Translations under genes and position numbers: made by a program
Shown here: piece after piece, positions 11,992-23,500 of the stretch
Numbering within the stretch: position 1 is the stretch's first letter
How the letters are laid out: every line of letters starts with the position of its first letter
Assembly: GCA_036365455.1 (NCBI GenBank)
Contig: JAWQUS010000010.1
Coordinates: forward strand, 21,934,501 to 21,998,500
Direction: 5' to 3'
Origin: Macrosoma leucophasiata
Taxonomy: Eukaryota > Arthropoda > Insecta > Lepidoptera > Hedylidae
DNA: 64,000 nucleotides
Notes under the pieces: model-generated
The model's input: only the letters and a program-made list of their open reading frames with translations
Told to the model about the DNA's origin: nothing
Database searches by the model: none

Positions 11992-12642
11992 ACGAACCAG
12001 AAACTTCGATAAGTTTCTCGAACTTTAATTTTAAGTATTTCATAAGTTCCTCCTTACTTCCGATTCTAGCTTCAAACTTCTAGCAACTTTAGTAATTGTC
12101 GAGCGACAACTACGTGTAAGCTTATGGGATTCTGTCTAGCATCGATTCAATTTTAGGGCAACCCCAGAGTTTAGGGATTAGATAACGCACATCTGATTGT
12201 TTTAAGTGACTCCTTCTTCGGGATTCTATTCTCTATCTTTCTCCTAATCCCTTGGGTGAGTCCATTTCAAATGTTCTTCTCCTCTTCAAGCCAGAGCGGC
12301 CAGAACGTGACGACTAGTGACATATTCGATAGTTAATTTTAGTATTACTCGTACATGCTTAAATCTTATGAATATCATTAAAACCCACCCAGATGATTTG
12401 TTACTAGAAGGAATTTTGAATATATGCCTAACTTTAAAACTGTATAATTTAAGATATGAGTTTTTAATAGTGTGCTTCGTAATGTTCTTGGTCGTAACAC
12501 CTTGAACATCTAAGAATACGTGTTTACTTAATCTTAAGCTGTTGTATGGAAACAATGACCTAACTTTGTAATCTACTTTCATATCACATACATTTGTGAT
12601 TTCCATGAGTCAATAATTAATATATTTTTTATTATGAATAGC
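11992..12642 (+). other. Probable 3' UTR and downstream DNA of the lectin-like gene
   Basis: No canonical AATAAA is seen close to the stop. An ATTAAA occurs near 12374 and an AATAAA at 12954-12959, beyond an RTE-tail insertion. The polyadenylation site cannot be fixed from sequence alone. Confidence 0.35.
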
Positions 12643-12885
12643 TGTTGCCCTCCGCCCGTGTGTAGGTCGCGTTTCGCGTAACCTGTGCAAACTCATCAAA
12701 TCATCCCATGGCATCCCACAGGAACTATTTTCCGGGATAAAAAATCTATATATCCTATAATCTAAGTCAGCTAATACCCTATCTGTATAACAAATTTCAT
12801 CAAAATCTATTCAGTAGTGTCGGCGTGATTAACGGACAGACATCCAAACAAAGAAACATTTACATTTATAATCTAAGTGTGATTT
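12643..12885 (+). repeat. RTE-type LINE 3' tail fragment
   Basis: 'gttgccctccgcccgtgtgt' at the start and 'ttcatcaaaatctattcagt' followed by 'acggacagacatccaaacaa' at the end are the usual landmarks of this tail. Confidence 0.6.
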
Positions 12886-14824
12886 AGATTTTGTGTAGGA
12901 TTGGTGTCATGTGAACCATGCACTTTAAAATTGACCATAATTTAAGAGCTAATAATAAACAAACGCAGTACGAGCCTACTGATAGATATTGATCATAAAC
13001 TGTATCTTGTGCAAAATGCAAAAAAATATACATAAAATGCGTCATTAAGCAACACGGTTTTACTTACAAGTTGTAAAGGGAGAGCAGACACAGAACAATA
13101 TCTAAAATGGAGGCTCGCGTTTTGCCGTAGAACTATGTATTTACTATTTTCACACAAAATACTAATTGAAAACAAGTAAAAATTGAAAAGTACACATTTT
13201 TTCTACAGTTGGTCTATTTCATTATTGTCTCCACTTTATTCTTTAACATCATGGTTGTGCAGAAGAAGGTGTTTTTGAATTGTGAATGGTCATTTTACAA
13301 ATTACCTGATACCAAACGATTTAATGTAGAATTATTATTTTCCTGCACATGTTATGTCTACGGCAAATCATCGGTTTCTGTATTTTTTACGTTTTTGAAC
13401 GAGTCAAAGTCAACTACCACTTGCATGGAGTTGAAACAGGCAATGATTGGCAACAACATTTTTAAACTGCACAATCCACAAGTGAATATTTGGACAGTTG
13501 AACAAACGTGATGAAGTCGATGATCGAATGACTGCACCATCGCGTTGATCGGAATGATAAGTGATGTTCGATCGACGCGATGGTGAAGTCATTCGAATAT
13601 TATATTAAAATCGCACTCTAATGATACAGCCGCATTAATAGATAATTATGTTCTTTGTTCATTCACATCTACTACGTTTATTTTGTTACGCTCATCGTAT
13701 AGTATTTACCACGTTTTATAAAATATGTAGGTATGTATCAAAACCTAGTCAGTAAGTATATTTGAAAAATATTTAGATGTAAACAAATTAACATATAACC
13801 TTTATGTAGGTATGTCTCAATATGAAAGCATTCTCATTTTTCATATTCCAATCATCAAAAAAAATAATCGCTATTATTAACAAAATTGCTTTAAATGTTT
13901 ATTTTTTTAATATACTGTATATTAATGAATAATGTGTCGTACTTCATATTGGCATTTCATTAATTTTATATAAAATTAACTTTGATAAATGAATGGAGTC
14001 GTAATGATAAGTATTAATTCTAATTATACGTTCCAATCTGTACATTTTAAGGTAAACCTAATGAAATTATAGTAAATTAGTGCCAATATTATAGTCCTCG
14101 CATTTACTAGGCGAAATCGTATTATGGATGAGAGTTGTTATCTGAATAATAATAATATGATTTCGCGTTATTATTGTTTTTAATTTATTACAGCACACAT
14201 GGATATACTGTCGTTGTATTATATTTCTCTACGCTTGCATTGTTACACGTGATTAAAATCAATAGAAATAATATAACTTATTTAATAATAATAAGAAATA
14301 AGTCTATATTTAATTCGCATTAACTTAAAATGACACTCTACTTTAAAATAAGGTATTAGGTACTTTTGTCGTTAAAAATATGTTTTTGTAATAGAATACG
14401 CAATTCTCAGAATGCGAATCAAGGTCAATCTTATCTGGATGAAAAAAAAATTGATTCGCTTCATCTGTAACTAGCTTACCTATTCATTATAACGAGATAC
14501 AATATACTTTGAAATTGTGTATTACCTGAGATATTACACATAATTAATTTCTAAATTTGGCCGTTTTAAATCAGCTGTTTTTATAGGTAATTGTTATTTC
14601 ATTTTCACTTTTTCGTTACTACATTTATAATTACTCAAATTAAACAAAAATATCATCGAAATTACTACAACGCTATAATTATTATATTAACACACGAATA
14701 GGAACAACTACTATACTGTATTTTAGGTATTCATGCTTATCATTATAAATTTAAGAAAATAAATGATCATGTGAGTAATTTAATGGTATTACTTAATTTC
14801 TCCTTCCCTGCGCTCTCAGTTTCG
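12886..14824. other. AT-rich intergenic DNA with one imperfect inverted repeat
   Basis: At 13524-13598 the block gaatgactgcaccatcgcgt is followed after about 25 bp by its imperfect complement, possibly a MITE remnant. A 100-codon frame at 13209-13511 has no recognisable motif. The rest is very AT-rich with no coding signal. Confidence 0.45.
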
Positions 14825-15083
14825 TTTTTTATGAAATGATGATGGTAAATAAGGATGCAGTTCACATTGATGGTAGGTGAATGCAAAACTGAAGGTCTAA
14901 ATGCAAATGCTCCGCCACCCCTGAGGCCTAAGTTGTTTAGCCTCAGCAATAGTTATTACGATGCTATACATTGCCTTCTAAAAGAAACACGATAGTGCTG
15001 AACACGAGCACTTGGTAGCAGGTAGATTAGGTATCTTAATGCTGTAATGCCTGCGCCCTCGAACATAAACACTGGAACTGCAC
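14825..15083 (-). repeat. Family A repeat
   Basis: Near full-length but diverged reversed copy: 'gcagttcacattgatggtag' to the 'gcgccctcgaac...ggaactgc' end. Confidence 0.6.
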
Positions 15084-15526
15084 TATCATTTAAAAATCGA
15101 CTCCAACCTGCGGCTCGATTGCCTAATTGAATCAAAGCAATGTCTAAAAAATAAATCGTATTCCCCTCTTAAAATAACGCAGTGTTATGAAGGAACAACC
15201 ATACAAAATATCCCCGAGACCCGTACACTTTTTATCTCATAGCGCCATCTATCATGGAGTAGCAAGATTATAGTTAAAAACAAAATTGTATTTATTTTAT
15301 ATGCATTTTTGCCCTGAATAAATTCTTTAAACTTTGTTTTGTAACAGAAATGTAGATAATGGTCATAAAAAAAATATTTCATCAAAATATGTGCTGCTAA
15401 ACATTTGAACCTTACGAATGGTCGCACTCACTAGTCGTCAATAGATGGCGTTCTAATTCATTCAGACATTCGGAAGCATTTTTCTACATTGTTATTCGGA
15501 ATGAACCGAATAAAATTAATATAAAA

Positions 15527-15561
15527 TATTAAACTAACCGCCATTGGCGGTTAGTTTAATA
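15527..15561. repeat. Perfect 16-bp-stem hairpin
   Basis: tattaaactaaccgcc is followed by a 3-nt loop (att) and its exact complement. The region holds no gene. It may be the solo end of an inverted-repeat element. Confidence 0.6.
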
Positions 15562-16237
15562 ATAGTTAGGCAAAAGTTTTTTATTTAAAGGCATTCAGGG
15601 TTAACGGGACAAAATGTTTCAGAATCAGCGTGCGCTGCATGTCGTAGGTACCTACGTAGGGATTGATAAACATGGAGCAGACACGCGTAAAGGACTACGT
15701 AGGTAGAGACGTAAAGATACAGAAGAAAGAACATTTTTATATTAATGTCCAGAAATGTAACAGAATGGTCATACATCAATATTTTAATTATTTTTTGGCT
15801 TCCGTTTGGTACCTACTTTGGTTCAAATTCAAGTTCCAAAGCATGCTTACTACCAACTATGCGTATAGAGAGTTTTTTAAGAAGGCATGCACATTTTATT
15901 TGAAGAAGGGAGAGAAGGCATTAACTTTTAGAATACAAAGAAGCATCTAAGCTTTTTTATGCCATTATGTGTCAATAATTACGGCTTTAGTAAGCGGTTA
16001 AAAATAAATCGAGGGTGAAATGGTGTGGGTCTTACGTCATACCTTCTTTAATATTACAATAAACGGTATTTAAATGCTTGCTACACGAGGAAATGTATTT
16101 TTAGTGATAATTGAATTACAATTAACGTTAATATTAGGCAACTTATAAATAACATATAAATAACTACCTTAACAGGTTCCCAGTCGCATGAATCAAATGT
16201 ATATGAACAATTTGCATTGGACAGGGAATAGTTACAG
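15562..16237. other. Intergenic DNA, nothing recognised
   Basis: Frames on both strands (up to 95 codons at 15663-15950) show no motif. Confidence 0.4.
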
Positions 16238-16301
16238 AGTGCGAGATTTCCGATCGCGATTTTCGATCGCGATCGCGTAATAGTAAATAAAATCTCGCAC
16301 T
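16238..16301. repeat. Nested inverted repeat
   Basis: agtgcgagattt and its complement enclose a palindromic GATCGCG-rich core. A (GT)n microsatellite follows at about 16350-16380. Confidence 0.5.
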
Positions 16302-16710
16302 AGGCACTCTGTTGTTGTTTTGTTGTAGGAATTTGTTTAAGCTAAGTATTGTGTGTGTGTGTGTGTGTTTGTGTGTGTTTGCAATGGGACAGAGTATGGG
16401 CTAAAATTCATCACCTCAGTCGAAAGACGTTCACTGCCAGACAAAAACAGGCCTGAATCAAAAATAATAGGAATATGCTATAATCGCCACGCTTGGCATG
16501 CGAATTAGAGATCACAGCGGCAGTTTTATCGCACGTCGCTGCTGGTTTGTCGCATTTACCTACTATCGTCCAATTGGAAAGGCTTACTGAAACATTATTC
16601 GGTTGACTATACGGGGTGTAAGAAGACCGCTTCGGAATCCGAAACATTTATGACAAAAAACAAAAGAAAATTTTTTAAGCTTGAATTTTTGAAAATTATT
16701 TTTTTACATC

Positions 16711-17025
16711 TGCTGCCTTGGTAGCCTAGTGGTAGCAGGCCACTACTACTACGCTGGGTCCTGGTTCGATTCCCGGGTAGGGGGTTATCCGAGATGATGG
16801 TGTAAAGTCCATTATCTCTGGTTCTATTGGGATTTTTCCATTTTCTGGATATTTCCCAGTACCTTGAAGTTTGGTAATGTACCCGGAGATGTCAACAGGC
16901 TCGCCACCTGTTACATGGGCCAAAAACGTAACCGACGAATCGTGGGTGTTTGCATGTATGCTTGAATGCTTGCATTTACCTCTGCCTACCCCTTCGGGGA
17001 TTACAGGCGTGAAGTTACCTTTTGT
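16711..17025 (+). repeat. Family B tRNA-derived SINE, near full length
   Basis: A box in 'ttggtagcctagtggtagca', B box in 'ctggttcgattcccgggtag', and a body ending 'ttcggggattacaggcgtga'. The reverse-strand frame 16726-17055 is this repeat. Confidence 0.75.
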
Positions 17026-17397
17026 ACTATTTATTTTTCGCAATAACACATGCAAGTGAACTTTAGAAATTAAAGAACGCCCGAAGTCAAATCTTTCTTT
17101 CCGTTTTTTCTTTAATTTCTATAATACCTATTATTATCATTTTAATTACTACAAGCAGATAAGTATTTTAACTATTTGCATTCTGACCGTTTATTCATTT
17201 AATATAATGTTGTCCTACTTATCCTAGTTGTCTAGTTCACAAAATGATAGCACAATGGGACGATACAGTTTCTGGAATTGCGCCAAGCTCGGGAAACGTC
17301 GCAAGGTGTATGTACCTACACAAATACACAAGCAATCTGCAGGTGTGCTACATAAAGTACATATAAATTCCGTTTCACACAGTCAGGTAGTGTTTTA

Positions 17398-17706
17398 ACT
17401 GGCTCAGTAGCGTAGTGGTAGCAGGCCACTACTATTGCGCTGGAAGTCCTGGGTTCGATTTTCGGGTCGGGGACGATCAGAGATAACGGTTTAAAATCCC
17501 TTATCTCTGCTTCTATTGGGATTTTTCCAATTTCTGAAAGTTTCCCAGTACCTCGGAGTTTGGTAATGTGCCCGGAGATGGCAACAGGTTCGCCACCTGT
17601 TACATGGGCCAAAACGCGGCGAGCCGTGGGTGTTTGCATGTATGCTTGAATGCATGCATTTACCTCTGCCTACCCCTTCGGGGATTACAGGCGTGAAGTT
17701 ACGTTT
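17398..17706 (+). repeat. Family B tRNA-derived SINE, near full length
   Basis: Second copy in the same orientation, about 0.4 kb from the first, with a slightly different head (cagtagcgtagtggtagcag). A SINE-related fragment (aataacacatgcaagtgaac) lies between them at 17030-17110. Confidence 0.75.
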
Positions 17707-17749
17707 CTAGGTAGTGTTTCGGTCTCATCTTAGTGACGTGTGTGGTTAT

Positions 17750-18482
17750 AAAAACGCGGATCCGATACGGCGGATCGAGGAGTGGGGAGTGTCAGATAGG
17801 CAAGTGGAATGTGAGAGGTGTAATTTGTGAGAAGATGAATGAGTAAACGATCGAAATGAGTGTGAGACGCCTGGATGGTTTGTGTGTAACAGAGACTAAA
17901 CGAAAGGGCTGCGAGGTCGAAGATCTCCCGGGTGGCGTGGCAACAGAGCGATCATGCCAGCGCGGGGTCAGGATACGAGGCCGTTCTAGGTCCATATGGT
18001 GATAGAAGAGTAAATGATGCTGGTAAGCTGATACTTGACTTATGCTTGGAACGAAGTCTCCTTGTGTCTAACACAGAATTCCGTCATAAGGACATTCACA
18101 CGTATACATGGGGGAGGAACATTGGCGTGTTCGTGTGCCTTTCGGAGGACTTGAAAAAATAAGGAGTGAAAAGTTGCAAGACATTAGTGCAAGGAGTGTG
18201 TATGAACGTCAAGTCCGTGAAAAGTTAGACAAGGTTTGTCTTACGGACTTGGAGGTGGATGAATGTTGGCAAGTTATGAAAGATAGTATGGTGGAAGTTG
18301 CGAAAGAAGTATGTGGTTATGCAAAGATACGCAAATCCTGCGTGGTGGGACAAGGAGGTGCAAGACTCCGTTGAAAGAAAGAAGAAAGCATGGCTGGATT
18401 ATGTAGCATCTTTGCAAATGAATAATGGTATGAGAGATGAGAAGAGAGAAATTTACCGTTTGGCGTGAAGATACATACACAC
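17750..18482 (+). pseudogene. Decayed LINE endonuclease region
   Basis: Pieces of an apurinic-type LINE endonuclease are readable in shifted frames: a WNVRG-like N-terminal motif, DGLCVTETKRKG-like and, at 17930-18110, GPYGDRRVNDAGKLILDLCL followed by LLVSNTEF and a YTWG motif. These match the order in RTE-like elements. A downstream linker ends in the tail gcgtgaagatacatac at about 18466. Frameshifts and a missing reverse transcriptase make it non-functional. Confidence 0.6.
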
Positions 18483-18635
18483 ATATTTCTTTACTGGTGG
18501 TAGAGTACCGGCAGAAAATATGTTAATAATACTACATATAGAATGGACACTTCGACGTCCCGCCCGGTTTCCCCACCTCACCCAACCTCCTCCCCTTTTA
18601 TGGACGACATTTGGTATTCTCTACGTGCTACGCAC

Positions 18636-18811
18636 ACAGGTGCACGTGTAAATACTCGACACTGATTGATGTCTGTGTAATAGAGACCAATTTAAGCGTT
18701 TCTATGGAATTATGGCGGAGTGTCCTCGGTTTGAGCAACATCACAGCAACATAGAGAAACACGGGCCACCGGCCGCGACGGACCTGTCGCGGCCGGTGGC
18801 CGTGTTGCTCT
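18636..18811. mobile_element. Family D MITE remnant with head-to-head inverted repeats
   Basis: 18753-18811 is a near-perfect palindrome of two family D ends separated by about 4 bp. The sequence to its left (18636-18720) matches internal MITE sequence at 6290-6400 in reverse. Confidence 0.6.
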
Positions 18812-18944
18812 ATGCGCTCTACAGATCCGAAATTTTAAAAAATGTTAATTCTTAATGTGAAATAAAGATATTAAACCGTAAATAAGCCGAACTCTCTTTC
18901 CTAAGGTCGATGTGCAATATTTCTTGTTACATACTTAACGTGAC

Positions 18945-19312
18945 CATACGTCCCATTTTGAACGGGACAGTCCCGTTTTCATGCAGCCCGTCCCGGTGTC
19001 CCAGGAAAACTTTTGGGAAGCGAAAATGTCCCGTTATCGGTAATCTCAGCAAAAATGTATAAAAAACAAGCGTACCCTACTGAAGTTGTCCTGTAAACGT
19101 CAATTCAATTTTTTATTTTTTTTGATTAATTTATAATTATTTCAAAAGCAATAGATAGCGATACCTGAGATGCATAAAACAATAGTTAAAGAAGGTCGTT
19201 GTAGCTGGGCTGGGCGTTCGTAAGCACCTAAGCCTCTTTCCACCTGGTTCCTAGAAGGTTAATTTTTAGAATGTCCCGTTTTGAGTGATGATAAAAATAG
19301 TCACGTTATGTA
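18945..19312. mobile_element. hAT-like non-autonomous element (putative)
   Basis: Ends read taacgtgaccata and, reversed, cataacgtgactat. The interior has repeated tgtcccgtttt-like blocks, as in hAT-derived repeats of animals. No transposase remains and no clean 8-bp duplication was found. Confidence 0.45.
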
Positions 19313-19321
19313 GATACGTAA

Positions 19322-19412
19322 CAGGCGAATCGTGGATGTTTGCATGTAGGTTTACTCGAATGCATGCATGTTCTTCTTTCAATGCCTTACGGGAATATAA
19401 AGTCACGTACGT
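19322..19412 (+). repeat. Family B SINE, 3' fragment
   Basis: 'gcgaatcgtggatgtttgca' through 'acgggaatataaagtcacgt' matches the last third of family B. Confidence 0.5.
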
Positions 19413-19917
19413 ATCAAGAAGAACATACATAACATAGTAATCTCAACGCTCGACTCATGTTCGCAGTTGACCGATTACAATCAATAAAACAATGACCTCC
19501 GAAATCTGAAATTTCTTCAGCAATATTTTTCCATCGGATGCAATAAAATCATATTAGCTATAAACCAGAGTTCATCGACCGAATCAGTTGTAACCACGCG
19601 AAGCTCCCGAGATGCTGAGATATCGTTGCCATGGAGACGGCGTACAAACAAACTATGATACAGGCAAATGGCCATTGGTAATGACCGCTCCGAACGACTT
19701 TGTTTAAAGGAATTTGTACTTTGTGACTTTCATGACAAAGTCTATAGTATTACTACCATCACTTCGTTTTATGTCCTGGGTGGTGGTACATAAAGACGAC
19801 TGGCCTCTTACAGATTTGTTGAATGGGACATTGATGTTTGAATGGAGGATGAGTAAATATAGATCAATTGATTTATTTTTCTTTAGTCCCAAATCATCTT
19901 TATTTTTTCGAGTAATT
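19413..19917. other. Intergenic DNA, nothing recognised
   Basis: Complementary 78- and 82-codon frames at 19704-19962 are mutual shadows without motifs. Confidence 0.4.
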
Positions 19918-20128
19918 TTTTTATGTAATGGAAGTAGCATACAAGCATGCAGTTCACATTGATATTATGTGATGACTGCAGCTTATAGACACCAGACACA
20001 AAGACCAGAGGTCATAATGCAGATGTGTTACCACTTCTGAGCCGCTTTCATTACCTACATTTAAAAAATATATATCAGGTAACGTGGTGGTGCACCCGCG
20101 AGCTCCGTCACTGGAGCTCTACCACCAG
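19918..20128 (-). repeat. Family A repeat with internal deletion
   Basis: Both family ends are present (reversed A-tail at the left, ctggagctctaccacca at the right) but the middle is shortened. Confidence 0.65.
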
Positions 20129-20283
20129 ATTTACACAAATCCACTTATTGAGAACAATATTGATACATAACCATAGGTAGGCAGAGGCAACTGCTTTGAA
20201 TGAAACAAACAATCGTGCAAAACCGGTCTAAAGTTTACATTAAGATAAACATGTTTACGTAACATCAAGCATGTATTTTCCGA

Positions 20284-20542
20284 AGAGGTAGACAGAGGTA
20301 AATGCATACATTCAAGCATACACGCAAACCCACAATTCGCCAGTTACGATTTGTCTCATGTTACAGATAGAGAGCCTATTAACATCTCCGGGCACATTAC
20401 CAAACTCCTAGCACTGGGACACTTCAGAAAATGAAAAAACCTAATAGCACTTACCTCCCTCTACCGGATATCGAATCCAGGACCTCAGCATAGCAGCAGT
20501 GGCCTGCTCCCACTAGACTACTGATACTGAGGCAATTTGAAA
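20284..20542 (-). repeat. Family B tRNA-derived SINE
   Basis: Reversed copy with 'aggtagacagaggtaaatgc' at the left and a decayed head (ctagactactgatactgagg) at the right. Confidence 0.65.
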
Positions 20543-22019
20543 GAAAGAAAGAAACCACCCACTCACAATATCATGAACATTTATTTATAACTACAAAGGA
20601 AACTAATCTCTATTTATAAAATAAATTAAAGTTGATATCTCAAATTGGTCACTTTAAGTCGCTAAGCTTCGATAACGCGAGTACCAAAGTCCATGAATAA
20701 TTAAAACAGTTGCGTGGAAATTCTAAATGCCAATGAACTAGAAAAGAAAACTTACTTTGACCTTAGCTACGTAGCTGTTAAACTCTGGCTTGACCCGCAT
20801 TAACTGATTTATGGTCTAATAAAATGTTTCTGACAGTCTCAATAAAACAGAAAATTACTAGCGTTATTCTTTATCTGATTTACAAGAGTACACTTAGTAC
20901 ATTTAGCGAATGTAATACTCAAAATAAGAACGGTAATGATAATACCTGTAGTAGGATTTGATAGAAGCGGCTCTAATAAATCATTTTTAGACTGCACTAT
21001 GACTTCAACCTCGAAACATGCTTTCACCAAAAGATTCTATTCATTTCTTGGCCCATTTGTGTATAATAAATTAAATAAAAATCTGTTATTTTATAAGTTA
21101 GACTATAATATAATTATATAATATATATAATTTTAAACAACTTTTTACAGAATCTTTCGTATGAAAATACAGAAAATTTACTCCTAGTATGTAAATAAGT
21201 TTTTGACACCTGTCTAAATTTCATTATTATTAAAGTTAGAAGTAATGGTATCCTAGTAAAAGAATAATTTAGAACGTAGGTATATTCAATTGTTAATTAA
21301 AATAACTTCAAATAGCTGTAGTTCTCTCCAGCCCGAAACACAGGTTTCACCTAATTTGGGCATACATATTTTTTTGAAATATTTAAGATTAACTATTGTA
21401 TTAATTTTGTGAACTTACTTTTTGAAATAAACAGTTTATTTTATTGATTTATTATTTTATAAAGCATCTCGGGTGTGACATTCACAAACTGCACTACGAC
21501 TTTACTTTCACTTGGAGTCGAACTTTATTTTGTTTCACAAATGTGCCAAAACTTCTTACTTAATTTTGAAAAGCACATCTTTATTAGGTTAAAAATAGAT
21601 AGTAGTAGAGTTATCTATACCTACTTATAATAAAACTGTAGAAGTTCAATTCTGTACATTGAAAATATTGAAAAAATAAATACCAGGGGATGTTATTAGT
21701 GGGTAAAACAACGTTAATATTAATTTTTCTTTTCTGCCGGCTCTTACGGAGTGCTTATATTATGCATAGATCTATCGTTTATGTTAAAAATTGACTGAAA
21801 ATTTACAAGTTTATAATAATTTTCTATAAAAAAATATAATACATAGAAGTTTAAAATGGCATTTTCGAAAATACGGTTCAGCACAGGATGGATGCGCGTT
21901 TAAACACATAATTAGCAATTTTTCGCAATCCTAGCAGCCTGTGTGCTTTTATCGCCGATGGTCATACGTCTAATATCATGTACAGAGAAGCATTACTGCA
22001 AAATAAATTTTTTTAGCTA
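20543..22019. other. Long AT-rich stretch, nothing recognised
   Basis: No coding motif, inverted repeat or known family of this window was seen. Short frames at 20839-21121 overlap on opposite strands. Confidence 0.45.
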
Positions 22020-22128
22020 CCCAAAAGTGTTTTTGATCCAAAATTAGCCAAAATGTATATTCAAAAGCGCTGCCTAATGTCCCAAAGCCACTATTCCACG
22101 CAAACAAAGTTGCGGGCACAGCTAGTTT
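22020..22128 (-). repeat. RTE-type LINE tail fragment
   Basis: Reversed 'actagctgtgcccgcaac' at the right end, preceded by 'ccactattccacgc'. Confidence 0.45.
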
Positions 22129-22224
22129 AAAATAAGAATTTAACTCGTCTCGCCGACTAAATACGACGTTGAAAGTTCGACTCCCAGTCAAGGTAAAGGC
22201 GTAGTGCGATCTGTGAATCGCTCT

Positions 22225-22480
22225 TAGCTACACAGTAGGGTTGCTGAGGATTCCTCTTCCTCTTCCTCATAATGAGGAAGTTCCGCAATTTTTTGGGTTC
22301 CTCAACCGTTTCGGCATCCTCATAAATAAAAACAAAAAATCCTCTTCCGCTACCGCTTCTTCAAAATTTAAGAGGAATTTATGAGGAATTTCATTGCGCA
22401 TGCGCGTCTTGTATCCATGGCAATGCACACACACGCCGCAGCGCGATGCCGGGCCGAACAAGCGAGTGAGACCTCCCCTC
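22225..22480. mobile_element. Possible hAT-like MITE
   Basis: Starts cagtagggttgctgagg and contains repeated (g/c)aggaa-type blocks in both orientations (cctcttcctcttcctcataa, then atgaggaatttc). The right end is unclear. Confidence 0.3.
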
Positions 22481-22845
22481 CCGCCACTGGCGCTGTTCCT
22501 TGCTAGTTTGTTTTAATTTTATTGATACATTACATACAATATTATGTTTATACGCGTAAGCAACTATAAAGTTCAAAATATTCGGGGCTTTACGGAACTG
22601 TATCTATGGCAATACCTATCTTCTCTTCCATCAATTGTCCCAGTGAACGACTTTTTGCAATGCTGGATTGGTATATTTAATACGATGAGCTAAGAAACCG
22701 GTTGTCAGGGAAAACAGCTTTCAAATTATTTTTTATAAAAATTAACCTCCCTATAATTAATTTTGATTAATAGTATTCAATTCTTTTATTTTGATTAATA
22801 ATATTCGACTTAAATACCTAAGTAACAAAGAAATAGAGACTGCAT

Positions 22846-23097
22846 TACAATACAATACAATACAATATTCTTTATTGTACACCAAAGACAGAACACAGAA
22901 ACGGAATACAAAAACGTTATGTACAATTGGCGGTCCTATCGCTAACAGCGATCTCTTCCAGACAACCAAGTGGAGGAGAAATTAGAATAAAAGCTTATGT
23001 GGGAGTGTACGGTTAATATATAAATGAATAATAATGATAATAATATATATCTGATATTATTAAAGTAAATAAGTATATAGTGCAACCTATGAAAATG
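22846..23097 (-). repeat. LINE 3' end, left part (split by the BEL/Pao insertion)
   Basis: On the minus strand the segment ends with an AATAAA (gtgtacaataaagaatattg) followed by an (ATTGT)n tail at 22846-22870, a known style of LINE 3' end. It is inferred to continue across the BEL/Pao insertion into 28140-29092. Confidence 0.55.
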
Positions 23098-23102
23098 ATC
23101 GA

Positions 23103-23321
23103 TGTCGCGTTGATAAGGTTCTCTTTAGATTGTGCGGACTTTGATGAATTGAAAGAGGTGTTGCTTTATTAACTTTATTTCTCGTACTGATCATTAACAT
23201 AACTATACATTGGTTTTAAAAGGATTCATTGCACACTAACAAGACACGAATGTAGTATTGGTAGGTACGTATAGCATACATGCAAACTTATAACATAGAT
23301 GTGAAACAAACGAATCGAACA
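23103..23321 (-). repeat. 3' LTR of the BEL/Pao element
   Basis: 219 bp, tgtcgcgttg to cgaatcgaaca on the plus strand, matching the other LTR base for base by eye. Confidence 0.93.
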
Positions 23322-23500
23322 TGCCGCCCACCAAAGGTCTATAAGTCCTTTAAACATCTACAATTAATATCGTAAATGATCAATAGCATTGGATGACATA
23401 AATACAAGTCATAAATACACACTGCAATGAGAATACATTAATGAAAACAATATTTGTACATACATCATTTTACATTGAATTATTAGGTTTATTACTTTGC

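Noticed and set aside
13209..13511. 100-codon frame next to an inverted repeat, considered as transposase debris
   Set aside because: No catalytic motif or family resemblance could be seen.
16726..17055. Reverse frames of ~80-110 codons sharing peptides (also 17316-17639, 32610-32912, 61054-61308)
   Set aside because: They share peptides only because they all lie in family B SINE copies; not a protein family.
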